Of a DNA stretch of 64,000 bases, positions 56,536-64,000 are shown in pieces. The stretch spans positions 1,674,001 to 1,738,000 of the forward strand of contig NZ_CP016804.1 in the NCBI RefSeq assembly GCF_001886955.1. Reading direction: 5' to 3'. Every line of letters begins with the position of its first letter. Position 1 is the stretch's first letter. The position numbers and the translations under genes are program-made. The notes beneath the pieces were generated by a model, which worked only from the letters and a program-made list of their open reading frames with translations, ran no database searches and was not told where the DNA came from. This DNA is from Halodesulfurarchaeum formicicum (lineage in GTDB: Archaea > Halobacteriota > Halobacteria > Halobacteriales > Halobacteriaceae).

Positions 56536-57393
56536 TTACTTCGAGCGGTAGAAACCCAAAAAGCGCTTCGCGAAGTTGTCCCGGCCCATCATCAGGTCGG
56601 CAAGGAGGATCGCCTCGCGAGTCTCACCGGCGTTGACGATCGGGACGCTCAGACCGGACTGGATCGCCATCGCGAGATAGAGATCGTTGATCTTCTCCCG
56701 CTCGGGCATCTCGAAGGAGATGTTGCTCAGCCCCAGCGTGATGTTGTTCCCGAGTTCGTCCCGGATCCGTTCCATCGCTTTGAGGATCTCGAACCCGATG
56801 TCCGAGTTCGAGGAGAGGGGCAGCGCGATCGGGTCGATGATGACATCCTCGCGGGGGACGTCGTAGGATTCGGCTTCTTCGAGGAGCGCTTCGGCCAGTT
56901 CGACCCGGGTCTCGGCGTCGTCCGGCGGGCCGGACTCGTCCATCGTGAGGCCCACGACCGCAGTTTCGTACTCGGCGACCAGCGGGAAAATTGCCTCACG
57001 CGAGGCCTCCTCCATGCTTACCGAGTTGATGACGGGTTTGCCGGGGGCGACCTGCAGGGCCGCCTCGAGGGCCTCGGCGTCGTCGTAGTTCGTGTCGATG
57101 ACGATCGGTACGTCCACCGCATCGGCCACGGCCTCGACGGCCATCGGCAGGACGGTCTCCTTGTCCACGCCGTCGACGTCGACGTTCACGTCGATCAGAT
57201 CGGCCCCGTTCTCGACCTGTTCGATCGCGAGTTCCCGGACCGGTTCCATATCCTCGTTTGCGAGTGCTTCCGCCAGGTCGGATTCCGGTCGCGGGTTGAT
57301 CCGCTCGCCGATGATCCGGACCTGGTCGGTCCGGTCGATCGTGAGCGACGAATCTGCTCCCTCGACTGTCGTTTGTAGTGACATGCTGTCCAT
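56536..57393 (-). CDS. Pterin-binding methyltransferase (MeTr/MtgA-like, dihydropteroate synthase fold)
   Basis: A 285-residue TIM-barrel protein of the pterin-binding family. It reads IIGERINPRPESDLAEALAN near the N-terminus, then ENGADLIDVNVDVDG (the pterin-binding Asp-x-Asn), PIVIDTNYDDAEALEAAL, PVINSVSMEE, and GNNITLGLSNISFEMPEREK. This is the signature of methyltetrahydrofolate:corrinoid methyltransferases (MeTr, MtgA, MtvA), not of folate synthesis, because DHPS has other loops. It would pass methyl groups between the corrinoid protein and tetrahydrofolate, which haloarchaea use. The start is ATG 57393; ATG 57384 is also possible. It is divergent from corrinoid gene 2. Confidence 0.88.
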   Translation of the reverse strand: MDSMSLQTTVEGADSSLTIDRTDQVRIIGERINPRPESDLAEALANEDMEPVRELAIEQVENGADLIDVNVDVDGVDKETVLPMAVEAVADAVDVPIVIDTNYDDAEALEAALQVAPGKPVINSVSMEEASREAIFPLVAEYETAVVGLTMDESGPPDDAETRVELAEALLEEAESYDVPREDVIIDPIALPLSSNSDIGFEILKAMERIRDELGNNITLGLSNISFEMPEREKINDLYLAMAIQSGLSVPIVNAGETREAILLADLMMGRDNFAKRFLGFYRSK

Positions 57394-57530
57394 CTGAAAC
57401 CACTCAGCCAGTCTCTAAAAGGATTGTGTTAGGTGACGCGTTGTCGACTGGAACTCGCTGGGAGAAAAACTGAGTTGGGATAGCACAACTGAATATGTGC
57501 AATTCCCAGATTACAGGGGCGCTACCCCGC

Positions 57531-57540
57531 AATCTTTAAG
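57531..57540 (+). promoter_or_regulatory. TATA-like box of corrinoid protein gene 2
   Basis: AATCTTTAAG lies 34-43 bases before ATG 57574, the same spacing as the box before corrinoid gene 1, although the sequence differs. Matching spacing suggests similar promoter design for both carrier genes. Confidence 0.45.
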
Positions 57541-57573
57541 GAACGACCCGACCACTTTTCAAGCGGGTTACCG

Positions 57574-58230
57574 ATGTCCGAGGAATTCGTACAAGCACTG
57601 GCGGATCTAGAGGAGGAACGAGCAATTGAGATGGCCAACGACCGGTTGGACGCTGGCGAGGATCCAATGGACGTTCTCGACGACCTGAAAAAAGGAATGG
57701 CCATCGTCGGCGACCGCTACGACGCGGAGGAGTATTTCATCCCGGACCTGATGTACGCCGGGGACATCATCGATCAGATCTCCGATCTGCTCGTCGACGA
57801 GATGGACGCGGACGAGAGTGAGACACTCGGAACGATCGTCCTCGGAACCGTCAAGGACGACATCCACGACATCGGCAAGGACCTGGTCTTCTTCATGTTC
57901 GACCTCAACGGCTTCGAGGTCATCGATCTCGGCGTCGACGTGCCGATCGAGAATTTCGTCGAGGCCGTCGAGGAGAACGACCCCGATATCATCGCGCTCA
58001 GTGGCTTCCTCACCGCTGCCTTCGACTCTATGAAGGAGACCGTCGAAGCGCTCGAAGAGGCCGGCCTGGTCGAGGAGTTTGACGAGGACGGACTTCGTGA
58101 TGGCACCAAGATCATGATCGGCGGTGGCCAGATCACCGACGACGTGCGAAACTACGTCCGGGCTGACGGCTACGAAACGGACGCTCCCAGCGGGGTTCGC
58201 CTGGCCAAGGAGTGGCTCGGCGAGGCGTAA
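57574..58230 (+). CDS. Corrinoid protein 2 (MtaC/MtbC-like cobalamin carrier)
   Basis: A 218-residue near-copy of corrinoid protein 1. The cobalt ligand is His98 in DDIHDIGKDL, and the IMIGGGQITDDVRNYVRADG segment is kept. Most differences cluster in the linker between the helical cap and the Rossmann domain (LLVDEMDADESET against LLQEEMEMEEGEK) and at the surface loop after DLGVDVP. This looks like a recent duplication followed by divergence at sites that could set partner choice. It sits between the pterin-binding gene (divergent) and the third UroD-like gene (convergent), each of which may be its partner. Confidence 0.92.
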   Translation: MSEEFVQALADLEEERAIEMANDRLDAGEDPMDVLDDLKKGMAIVGDRYDAEEYFIPDLMYAGDIIDQISDLLVDEMDADESETLGTIVLGTVKDDIHDIGKDLVFFMFDLNGFEVIDLGVDVPIENFVEAVEENDPDIIALSGFLTAAFDSMKETVEALEEAGLVEEFDEDGLRDGTKIMIGGGQITDDVRNYVRADGYETDAPSGVRLAKEWLGEA

Positions 58231-58332
58231 GTGAGGCGGCGTTCCATCCAGTGAAATTCTGCGCGGGGAAGATTGACGATTTTCGCCGAGTGAAGCGGTG
58301 TCGAACGAAACACGTCGTGGGGCAGAACGTCG

Positions 58333-59610
58333 TTAGTTCTCTTTGACCGAGTTGATCATCGCGTGGATGTTCTCCTTCGGCGTTCGGTAGATTCGAGCGC
58401 TCGTCGTCAGGATGAACCGCTCCCGACCGATGTCCTCGGCGAGTTCTTTGCAGTGGGCCTGAATGGCCTCGGGTTCGGCGGTCTTCATGAGCGAGGTCGA
58501 AACGCCACCAGCGACCGTGACGGTATCGCCCAGAATCTCGTGGGCCTCACGAACGTCGGTGCGGTCGAAAATCCACACCGTGGGCCCCTCGGGGTGGTTC
58601 TCCGCGAGGAACTCGAGTCGGGCGTCGTACGTGCCTTCGGCGAACATGAGCGGCACGTAGCCCTCGTCGATCACGGCCTCCATCGTCTCCTTCAGCGTCG
58701 GCCAGTAGAACTCCTCGAAGTCGTCCTGGGACATGAAGTTATCCGCTCCCTTGTGGAGGACAAAGAGGACGAAGGGGGACCCAGTCGCTTCCGGCCCGGA
58801 CGTTCCGAGATCTTTCATCATCGGCGTGACCGCCCTGGTGGCCGCCTTGATCTTCTCGGGGCGCTTTCGCATGTCGATCATCGCGTTGCGCGTGCCACGA
58901 AGCATGTCGGCAATCGTATCGAATGGTGCCTTCGAGTACCCGCCCGAGAACGAGGGATACCCCTTCGCCTCGGCCTCGGAGGCAACCACGCCCACTTTCT
59001 CTTGCCACTCGGCCATCGCATCACCCGCGTCCATCAGCGACTCGAGTGCGTGTTGGACCTCCGAATCTCCGAAGGGGAGGGTCAGTGGCTTGATCATCGG
59101 GAGTTCCTGGCTCAGGGAGAAGTTCGGCAGTTTGCCGAGTCCCTCGAGTTCTCCGAAGACCCGGGTCATGTACTGTTTCAGGAACCAGGACTCCGGATTG
59201 GCGATGAACTCATCGTAGTCCGCCGCCGTCATGTACTCGCCTTCGAGTGCCTGGAACCCCGAATTCTCGTCGACGCCGTTTCCGGGCCAGTTGTAAAGGT
59301 TGTAGTCGAGGATATCCGCCGGTTTTCCGGGCGGCTCGATCGTGACGTGGTTGTTGTCCGGGTCGAACTCCTCGAGGAACTCCCGATAGGCGGCCGCGGC
59401 CTTCTCGGCGTCGTACATCATCTCCTCGAAGGTCACGTCGGCCTGGTGGCCGGCGAGATACCCACTCCGAACCCGTACCGGCACTCGATCGGGCGTGTTC
59501 CCGACGACAGCGTCTTTGAGCCGGGTTGCCTTTCGCTTGTATTTTTCCGCCGCTTCGGCACTTTCAAAATCGACGTGCTCTCCATTCGCCCAGGAGTCAA
59601 GGCTGACCAT
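58333..59610 (-). CDS. UroD-fold methyltransferase-like protein 3
   Basis: A 425-residue paralogue of the two genes at 49-53 kb, more divergent. It keeps RATRLKDAVVGNTPDRVPV-like KDAVVGNTPDRVPVRVRSGY, LFVLHKGADNFMSQDDFEEF (His286), PLMFAEGTYDARLEFLAENH and VTVAGGVSTSLMKTAEPEAI. A single cysteine lies in AHCKEL near 375. The zinc His-x-Cys is again replaced by HKG. The N-terminal half, with YLAGHQADVTFEEMMYDAEK, differs most from its paralogues, so the methyl donor probably differs. The frame continues upstream to 59904, but ATG 59610 gives the length of its relatives. A TATA-like TATTTATT is at 59651-59658 on the minus strand. Confidence 0.82.
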   Translation of the reverse strand: MVSLDSWANGEHVDFESAEAAEKYKRKATRLKDAVVGNTPDRVPVRVRSGYLAGHQADVTFEEMMYDAEKAAAAYREFLEEFDPDNNHVTIEPPGKPADILDYNLYNWPGNGVDENSGFQALEGEYMTAADYDEFIANPESWFLKQYMTRVFGELEGLGKLPNFSLSQELPMIKPLTLPFGDSEVQHALESLMDAGDAMAEWQEKVGVVASEAEAKGYPSFSGGYSKAPFDTIADMLRGTRNAMIDMRKRPEKIKAATRAVTPMMKDLGTSGPEATGSPFVLFVLHKGADNFMSQDDFEEFYWPTLKETMEAVIDEGYVPLMFAEGTYDARLEFLAENHPEGPTVWIFDRTDVREAHEILGDTVTVAGGVSTSLMKTAEPEAIQAHCKELAEDIGRERFILTTSARIYRTPKENIHAMINSVKEN

Positions 59611-59650
59611 ACCACTTATTTCGAGAGATGGAACCCTCTTAGCTTTTTTC

Positions 59651-59660
59651 AATAAATAGT
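59651..59660 (-). promoter_or_regulatory. TATA-like box of methyltransferase-like gene 3
   Basis: On the minus strand ACTATTTATT lies 41-50 bases before ATG 59610, leaving a short leader. The intergenic region (59611-59809) separates it from the MFS gene, so this gene probably has its own promoter. Confidence 0.45.
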
Positions 59661-59809
59661 CGAAGAAATCAGTCGGTCGCGGGGCAGGCACCGACGAACG
59701 TGCCGTTTGCACCGCACACTGGCTCGATGAGAGGTTCGAGTTCGCTGGGCTGAAGCAAGTCACTCGAACGCTGTTGTCGAAAGCAAAATCGAAATCTCGA
59801 AGCTGCGAG

Positions 59810-61117
59810 TTAGGAAGCGGTCGAGTAGCGCGTTCCGACAGCGGCCGCGCCAGCGGAGATGAACCGGATGGCGATTGCAACCGCAAAGGATGCCAGATAG
59901 ACACCGGTCAGGTCATTAATGTAGGCAAAGACGATCGGTCCCAGAAAGACACCCGAGCCGACCGAGACAGCGTTCATGTAGGTAAGGATCTTGCCCACGT
60001 TCTCCCGGCCGAAGAAGTTCGGGACCGCAGCGTAGTGAACCGGGGGCTCACCACCCAGTCCGAAGAAGATCAGCGCTCCAATGACCAAGACTGGAATCAG
60101 CATGGTGTAGCTCAGGAAGAAGAGCGCATAGAGGGTCGCGGGAATCCCGTAAATGAGGATCAGCGCACGGAACGGGCCGCCAAGATAGTCCATTACGCGA
60201 CCCCAGAAAATCGCGCCCGCACCCATGAACAGGTAGTTGACCGAGAGGAACGTCGGGACCACAGTTCCGGTCACGAACGCCTCCGAGTAGCCGGCGTTTT
60301 CGACCAGCCCTTCCACCAGGATGAGCGAGAAGTTCTGCATGAAACCCATGTACGAGAACGCGGCACCCGTCATGGCGACGAGAAGGATCCAAAATCGGGC
60401 GTCCTTGAATGCAGCGGCGAACGTCATGGCCTCACCCGAGGATTCGGTGTCCGTTTCGGATTCCTGGTCAAACAACTCGCGCTGTTCATCAGCCGTCGGG
60501 AACCGCCACACGACCGTACCAAGGACGATCGTGATCGCGACACCGAAGAGCGTAACGACCATCGCGAAGCCAAAGGAGAACCCAAGCAGGCTCAACAGGC
60601 CCCCGATAATCGGAGAGGCAGCAGCCAGCGCGAGATACCTGGCACCCATCATCAGCCCCTGGGCGCTGCCCTGTTCGTCGTCGCTAAACCATTGTGACAC
60701 CAGCGGCGGGAGCAACCCTGTCGCGAGCGCTGTTGCGCCGCCACCAAGCAAGAAGCTTGCCGCGTACCAGAACCACTTTCCCATCACCCAGGACTCCGCC
60801 GTTGTCATCAGCGAGAACGAGACCCCACCTAAGGCGATAAGCACGGCAGCCACGAGCGAGGGGATAACGGCGGAATCCGTCCGATCCAGGATCGTCCCGA
60901 TGATCGGCGGAAATACCACCATCGCACCGAGCCCGGCCAACGAACTTCCCAGTGCGATAGCCGCTGTGGACTCCAGAGCGAACTGGTTCTGAACGTACGG
61001 GAAGAAGATCGTCCACGTGTATTGGAACGCAATGAGTCCGATGATCAGCGCCGACCCGGGATACAATCGACGTTTGTCTAGTCCTATACCTCTGTTTTTC
61101 AGGCTATTCGCTGGCAT
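59810..61117 (-). CDS. MFS transporter 2 (oxalate:formate antiporter-like)
   Basis: A 435-residue MFS protein with 12 helices. It resembles the OFA (oxalate:formate antiporter) group: YPGSALIIGLIAFQYTWTIF in helix 1, then GAMVVFPPIIGTILDRTDSA, WFSDDEQGSAQGLMMGARYL and the second-half loop FFGRENVGKILTYMNAVSVG. OFA members exchange organic anions or lactate-like acids. It may import a methylated acid or export the demethylated product. ATG 61117 is used; a TTG at 61135 would add 6 residues. It is divergent from the DUF1638-like gene, with 135 bases between the starts. Confidence 0.82.
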   Translation of the reverse strand: MPANSLKNRGIGLDKRRLYPGSALIIGLIAFQYTWTIFFPYVQNQFALESTAAIALGSSLAGLGAMVVFPPIIGTILDRTDSAVIPSLVAAVLIALGGVSFSLMTTAESWVMGKWFWYAASFLLGGGATALATGLLPPLVSQWFSDDEQGSAQGLMMGARYLALAAASPIIGGLLSLLGFSFGFAMVVTLFGVAITIVLGTVVWRFPTADEQRELFDQESETDTESSGEAMTFAAAFKDARFWILLVAMTGAAFSYMGFMQNFSLILVEGLVENAGYSEAFVTGTVVPTFLSVNYLFMGAGAIFWGRVMDYLGGPFRALILIYGIPATLYALFFLSYTMLIPVLVIGALIFFGLGGEPPVHYAAVPNFFGRENVGKILTYMNAVSVGSGVFLGPIVFAYINDLTGVYLASFAVAIAIRFISAGAAAVGTRYSTAS

Positions 61118-61222
61118 ACCAGTTCTGGGTTCCAATCACGACGACTTATAGTTACTGGATAGTTTTGCCTCTTTTAGAACGTCGGATTGGAAATCGACAA
61201 CCAATGTCAAGAAGGGAAACGG

Positions 61223-61230
61223 GTTTAAGG
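61223..61230 (+). promoter_or_regulatory. TATA-like box of the DUF1638-like gene
   Basis: GTTTAAGG lies 23-30 bases before ATG 61253, the classic distance for a leaderless archaeal transcript. It sits in the 135-base divergent region shared with the MFS gene. Confidence 0.5.
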
Positions 61231-61252
61231 AAACGAACGCAGTAAATGAGTT

Positions 61253-62074
61253 ATGCACGGAATCGTCGCCTGCGAAACGCTGTACCCCGAAATCCGCCGA
61301 ATCGCGCCGGATGCTGTCGTGGCCTACGTCCCCCAGTGGTACCACGAGTTCCCGATCCACGCACCCGAATCGGAGACGGCCCACGAGCTGCTTCAGGAGC
61401 GGATCGACGAACTCGAATCGCAAGGCGTCGAGTCGGTAACGGTTGTCTACCACGATCCAGCGGCCCTGGAGGGACTTCAGACCGAGTCCGTGCCACTTTC
61501 CGTCTATCGGGGCCGGGACTGCATCGAGTTGCACCTGGACCGGAAGCCCAGTGGGCCCGGCGGCGAACGAAAGAACGGAGGGACCTACTATCTCACACGG
61601 GGCTGGATCGACGTGGCCGTCGACTCCTACAAAGTCTTCAACGCGTACGCGGGCAAACTGAACGATCTCGTCGAACGGTTCGAGGAAGCCGAACGGGCGG
61701 ATCCGGACATGCGAGTCTCCTGGACGGAAAGCGAGAAGATCGAACGGGCCGCCGCACGGAGTGAGGGGATGGGCACGGACCCAGCGAAGCTCCTGCGACA
61801 AGTAATCGGGACCTACCGGCACGTCGTGTTGATCGACACGGGACTGCTCCGCCCGTTCCACCACGAGTACGCGGAGCGTTTCCGGGACTTTCTCGCGAAC
61901 GATATCCCAGACGGCGACCCGGTTGCGGTTTCCCTGACCGTCGAAGCGGGAACGACGGAGCCGCTCGAAGCGATCCTCACGGCGCCAACGTCGGTTTCGG
62001 AGGTCCTTACCGTCGAGCCGGGAACGCCGGTCCCGGCCGAACCCGGTTTCCGGACCGGGCCACAGCATCCCTGA
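61253..62074 (+). CDS. DUF1638-like protein
   Basis: A 273-residue soluble protein beginning MHGIVACETLYPEIRRIAPD. The plan, with Cys7, an RIDELESQGVESVTVVYHDP segment, YYLTRGWIDVAVDSYKVFNA and VVLIDTGLLRPFHHEYAERF, fits the DUF1638 family, whose genes occur beside corrinoid methyltransferase and RACo genes in anaerobes. Its role is unknown; it may be an additional corrinoid or cofactor handling factor. The start ATG 61253 has a leaderless-type promoter. It is followed by the IclR regulator gene 128 bases away in the same direction. Confidence 0.68.
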   Translation: MHGIVACETLYPEIRRIAPDAVVAYVPQWYHEFPIHAPESETAHELLQERIDELESQGVESVTVVYHDPAALEGLQTESVPLSVYRGRDCIELHLDRKPSGPGGERKNGGTYYLTRGWIDVAVDSYKVFNAYAGKLNDLVERFEEAERADPDMRVSWTESEKIERAAARSEGMGTDPAKLLRQVIGTYRHVVLIDTGLLRPFHHEYAERFRDFLANDIPDGDPVAVSLTVEAGTTEPLEAILTAPTSVSEVLTVEPGTPVPAEPGFRTGPQHP

Positions 62075-62202
62075 CCGCAACAGTTCGCTAGACTCGAACA
62101 GAGTTTCACCGTTCTCCCGGCTTCTCGAACCCGTATTCGCCAATATCGAGGGACAGAACCCGGACGATAACCCTTTTCAACTGCTGGAACCCCACTTCCA
62201 CT

Positions 62203-63000
62203 ATGGCACACGCACCGATCCGGGCGGTCGACCGCTTGTTCGACATCGTCGAAGCCATCCAAGTCCGGAACGGCGCCGGTGTCTCGGAACTGGCCGACGC
62301 ACTCGATATGCCGAAAAGCACCATTCATGGCCATCTCGCTACCCTCAGGGACCGTGGCTATCTGGAACAGGACGAGACCAACGACTATCATCTCAGTCTC
62401 CAGTTTCTGACCCTCGGCGGAGCCGTTCGCCAGCAGCGAACGATCTACGGACACGTCGAACCGCTACTCGCTGAACTCGCCGAAGAGACCGGCGAGAGCG
62501 TGAATTACGTCGTCGAGTCACAGGGAAAACTCGTGTTCGTGGGTTCGGTCTCGGGCAAGGACGGGATCCGGACCGAGGTCGACATCGGATTCACGACGGA
62601 CCTGCACACCACCCCGGAAGGCAAGTTGACCCTCGCGCACCTTCCCGAGACCCGGCGTGCGGCGATCATCGATCAGATCGAGTTTCCCATCGACAACTCG
62701 GTCGGTCGGGCCGCCTTCACCGCCGAACTCGAAGCGATCAGGGAGCAGGGATTCACCCACGGGAACGAGACCATCATCAAAAACGTCACGACGATCGCGG
62801 CCCCAGTGATCGACAACCAGGACCGGTTCTACGGGACGGTCGTCGTCGCCGGGCCCTCCCTCAGGTTCACCGAAGAGCGCCTCGAAAACGTGACCGAGAC
62901 CCTCCGCTACAAGATCGGGAAACTCAACATCGACCTGAGTTACGAGGGAACCCGACCGGTCACCGAGAACCAGGTTCGAACCGCCCGACCGAGTCAGTAG
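62203..63000 (+). CDS. IclR-family regulator of the methyl-transfer island
   Basis: A 265-residue IclR protein. The wHTH is VDRLFDIVEAIQVRNGAGVS, then ELADALDMPKSTIHGHLATL, RDRGYLEQ (residues about 10-58). The effector domain has YLSLQ-type DYHLSLQFLTLGGAVRQQRT, FTTDLHTTPEGKLTLAHLPE and ITTIAAPVIDN-type TIAAPVIDNQDRFYGTVVVA. IclR proteins often control catabolic genes beside them in response to the pathway substrate. This is the only regulator in the island and closes it on the right, so it is the best candidate to sense the methylated compound. It is unlike the cysteine-containing IclR at 45 kb. Confidence 0.88.
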   Translation: MAHAPIRAVDRLFDIVEAIQVRNGAGVSELADALDMPKSTIHGHLATLRDRGYLEQDETNDYHLSLQFLTLGGAVRQQRTIYGHVEPLLAELAEETGESVNYVVESQGKLVFVGSVSGKDGIRTEVDIGFTTDLHTTPEGKLTLAHLPETRRAAIIDQIEFPIDNSVGRAAFTAELEAIREQGFTHGNETIIKNVTTIAAPVIDNQDRFYGTVVVAGPSLRFTEERLENVTETLRYKIGKLNIDLSYEGTRPVTENQVRTARPSQ

Positions 63001-63092
63001 AATCGGCAATTCCCTCACAAGCCTACGTTTGTTATGGAATGTGGCCGGCATCGACCAGCAACTACTTGAACACAGGCGTGTACGTGCTGGTA

Positions 63093-64000
63093 ATGAGTAA
63101 TACAAGACCCAGCACGGGGCACGTTGAGGTTCACGTGGAGAACGTTGGGGGGATCGACGAGACTGCCCTCAGCCTGACACCGGGAGTCACCGTTCTCAAG
63201 GGGGAAAACGCGACGAACCGAACCTCGCTCCTGCGGTCGATCATGGCGGCACTAGGGAGTGACCGCAACGCGCTCAAAGCCGACGCGGACGAGGGCTTCG
63301 TCGAGCTTTCGATCGACGGGGAGACCTACACTCGCCGGTTCGAGCGGACGAAGCGGGGCATCCGTCGGACCGGGGACCCGTATCTGGACGATCCAACCGT
63401 TGCAGAGCATTTTGCCTTCCTCCTGGAGACGAATCCGGCCCGCCGGGCGGTCGCCAGCGGCGAGGACCTGCGGCCGGTCATCATGGAGCCCATCGACACG
63501 ACCGCCATCCAGGCCGAGATCACACGGAAGACGGCCCGCCGGTCCCAGCTCGACGAGCAACTCGCGGAACTCGACCGGCTCCGAAACCGTCGGCCCGAAC
63601 TCACCGAGCAGGTCACGCAACTGGAGGCCGACATCGAGGAGAAGCGGGACACACTCGCCGGGGTCAGAGACGAGATCGCCGGGACCGAAGCCGACCTCTC
63701 GGAGACAAAGGAGACGAAAGCGGCCCTGGAATCGGCCTTCGAAGAGGTGCAGTCGCTTCGGTCGGAACTCAGTTCGGTCACCGACCGCCTCGCCGCGGAG
63801 CGGGAGAGTCGCTCGGCCGCCCGCGAGGAGCAGGCCGAGATCGAGGCCGAACTGGAATCCGTCCCGGAATCGGTCCGCGCCGAGCGCGAGGAGCTCGAGT
63901 CCCGACGCTCCTCGCTCCGGGCCCAGAAATCGACGCTGGAAACGGAGGTGAGCGAACTCCAGAACTTGATTCAGTTCAACGAGGACCGCCTCGACGAAGA
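63093..64000 (+). CDS. Archaea-specific SMC-related protein, N-terminal part
   Basis: The gene leaves the right edge, so about 302 codons are visible. The N-terminal ATPase part reads VEVHVENVGGIDETALSLTP, then VTVLKGENATNRTSLLRSIM. The P-loop is GENATNRTSL, with Arg where SMC/Rad50 proteins have Lys, a form I know from haloarchaeal SMC-related proteins. From about residue 145 a long coiled coil follows (QLDEQLAELDRLRNRRPELT, LEADIEEKRDTLAGVRDEIA). The partner DNA-binding protein (RdfA-type) is often adjacent and may lie beyond the window. It is separate from the methyl-transfer island. Confidence 0.82.
   Translation, partial: MSNTRPSTGHVEVHVENVGGIDETALSLTPGVTVLKGENATNRTSLLRSIMAALGSDRNALKADADEGFVELSIDGETYTRRFERTKRGIRRTGDPYLDDPTVAEHFAFLLETNPARRAVASGEDLRPVIMEPIDTTAIQAEITRKTARRSQLDEQLAELDRLRNRRPELTEQVTQLEADIEEKRDTLAGVRDEIAGTEADLSETKETKAALESAFEEVQSLRSELSSVTDRLAAERESRSAAREEQAEIEAELESVPESVRAEREELESRRSSLRAQKSTLETEVSELQNLIQFNEDRLDE

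Noticed and set aside
56536-57393. Dihydropteroate synthase for folate synthesis
   Set aside because: The loops NVDVDG and LGLSNISFEMPER fit the methyltransferase branch, and the gene stands beside a corrinoid carrier.

Overview
The window comes from a haloarchaeon, probably one able to grow anaerobically. Evidence seen: high GC, strongly acidic proteins, many starts with little or no leader, TATA-like boxes rather than bacterial promoters, haloarchaeal surface-glycoprotein signal peptides, a PGF-CTERM protein, a bacterioopsin-activator type sensor (PAS/GAF/HTH), a two-gene lipoate ligase and an archaeal SMC-related protein. No rRNA, tRNA or CRISPR array was recognised.

Layout. 1-20 kb is mostly ordinary chromosome: a cut epimerase gene, aconitase, an AAC(3)-fold acetyltransferase, a BtuCD-type cobalamin/iron importer, an MttB-family methyltransferase without an amber codon, a MoxR-AAA/VWA/zinc-ribbon operon, a bipartite lipoate ligase, small proteins, a giant PAS sensor and O-acetylhomoserine sulfhydrylase. 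20-36 kb is a surface-protein island: a PGF-CTERM protein and two giant secreted beta-rich proteins (2729 and about 1639 aa). Between the giants lie a truncated Cna_B-type gene, a dead integrase and a perfect 116-bp direct repeat that carries the signal-peptide start of the second giant.

36-47 kb holds DUF364 and RecA-like genes, three HTH regulators, a polysulfide/thiosulfate/DMSO-type reductase operon (Psr ABC order) with an IclR regulator, and housekeeping genes (MIP18 family, TrmO).

47-63 kb is the striking part. It is a compact corrinoid methyl-transfer island: a reductive activator of corrinoid proteins (RACo), three UroD-fold methyltransferase-like proteins, two nearly identical corrinoid proteins, a protein resembling the methionine-synthase activation domain, a pterin-binding methyltransferase, three transporters (SSS with a small partner, and two MFS), a DUF1638-like protein and an IclR regulator. 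My inference is that an imported methylated compound donates its methyl group, through the UroD-like proteins, to Co(I) of the corrinoid proteins. The pterin protein would pass it to tetrahydrofolate, and RACo would rescue oxidised cobalt. The nearby Psr-type reductase could take the electrons, and BtuCD could supply cobamide. All three UroD-like proteins have HKG where the zinc-type enzymes have His-x-Cys, and one has no cysteine at all, so the substrate and chemistry look unlike the characterised MtaA/MtbA type. The window ends inside an SMC-related gene.
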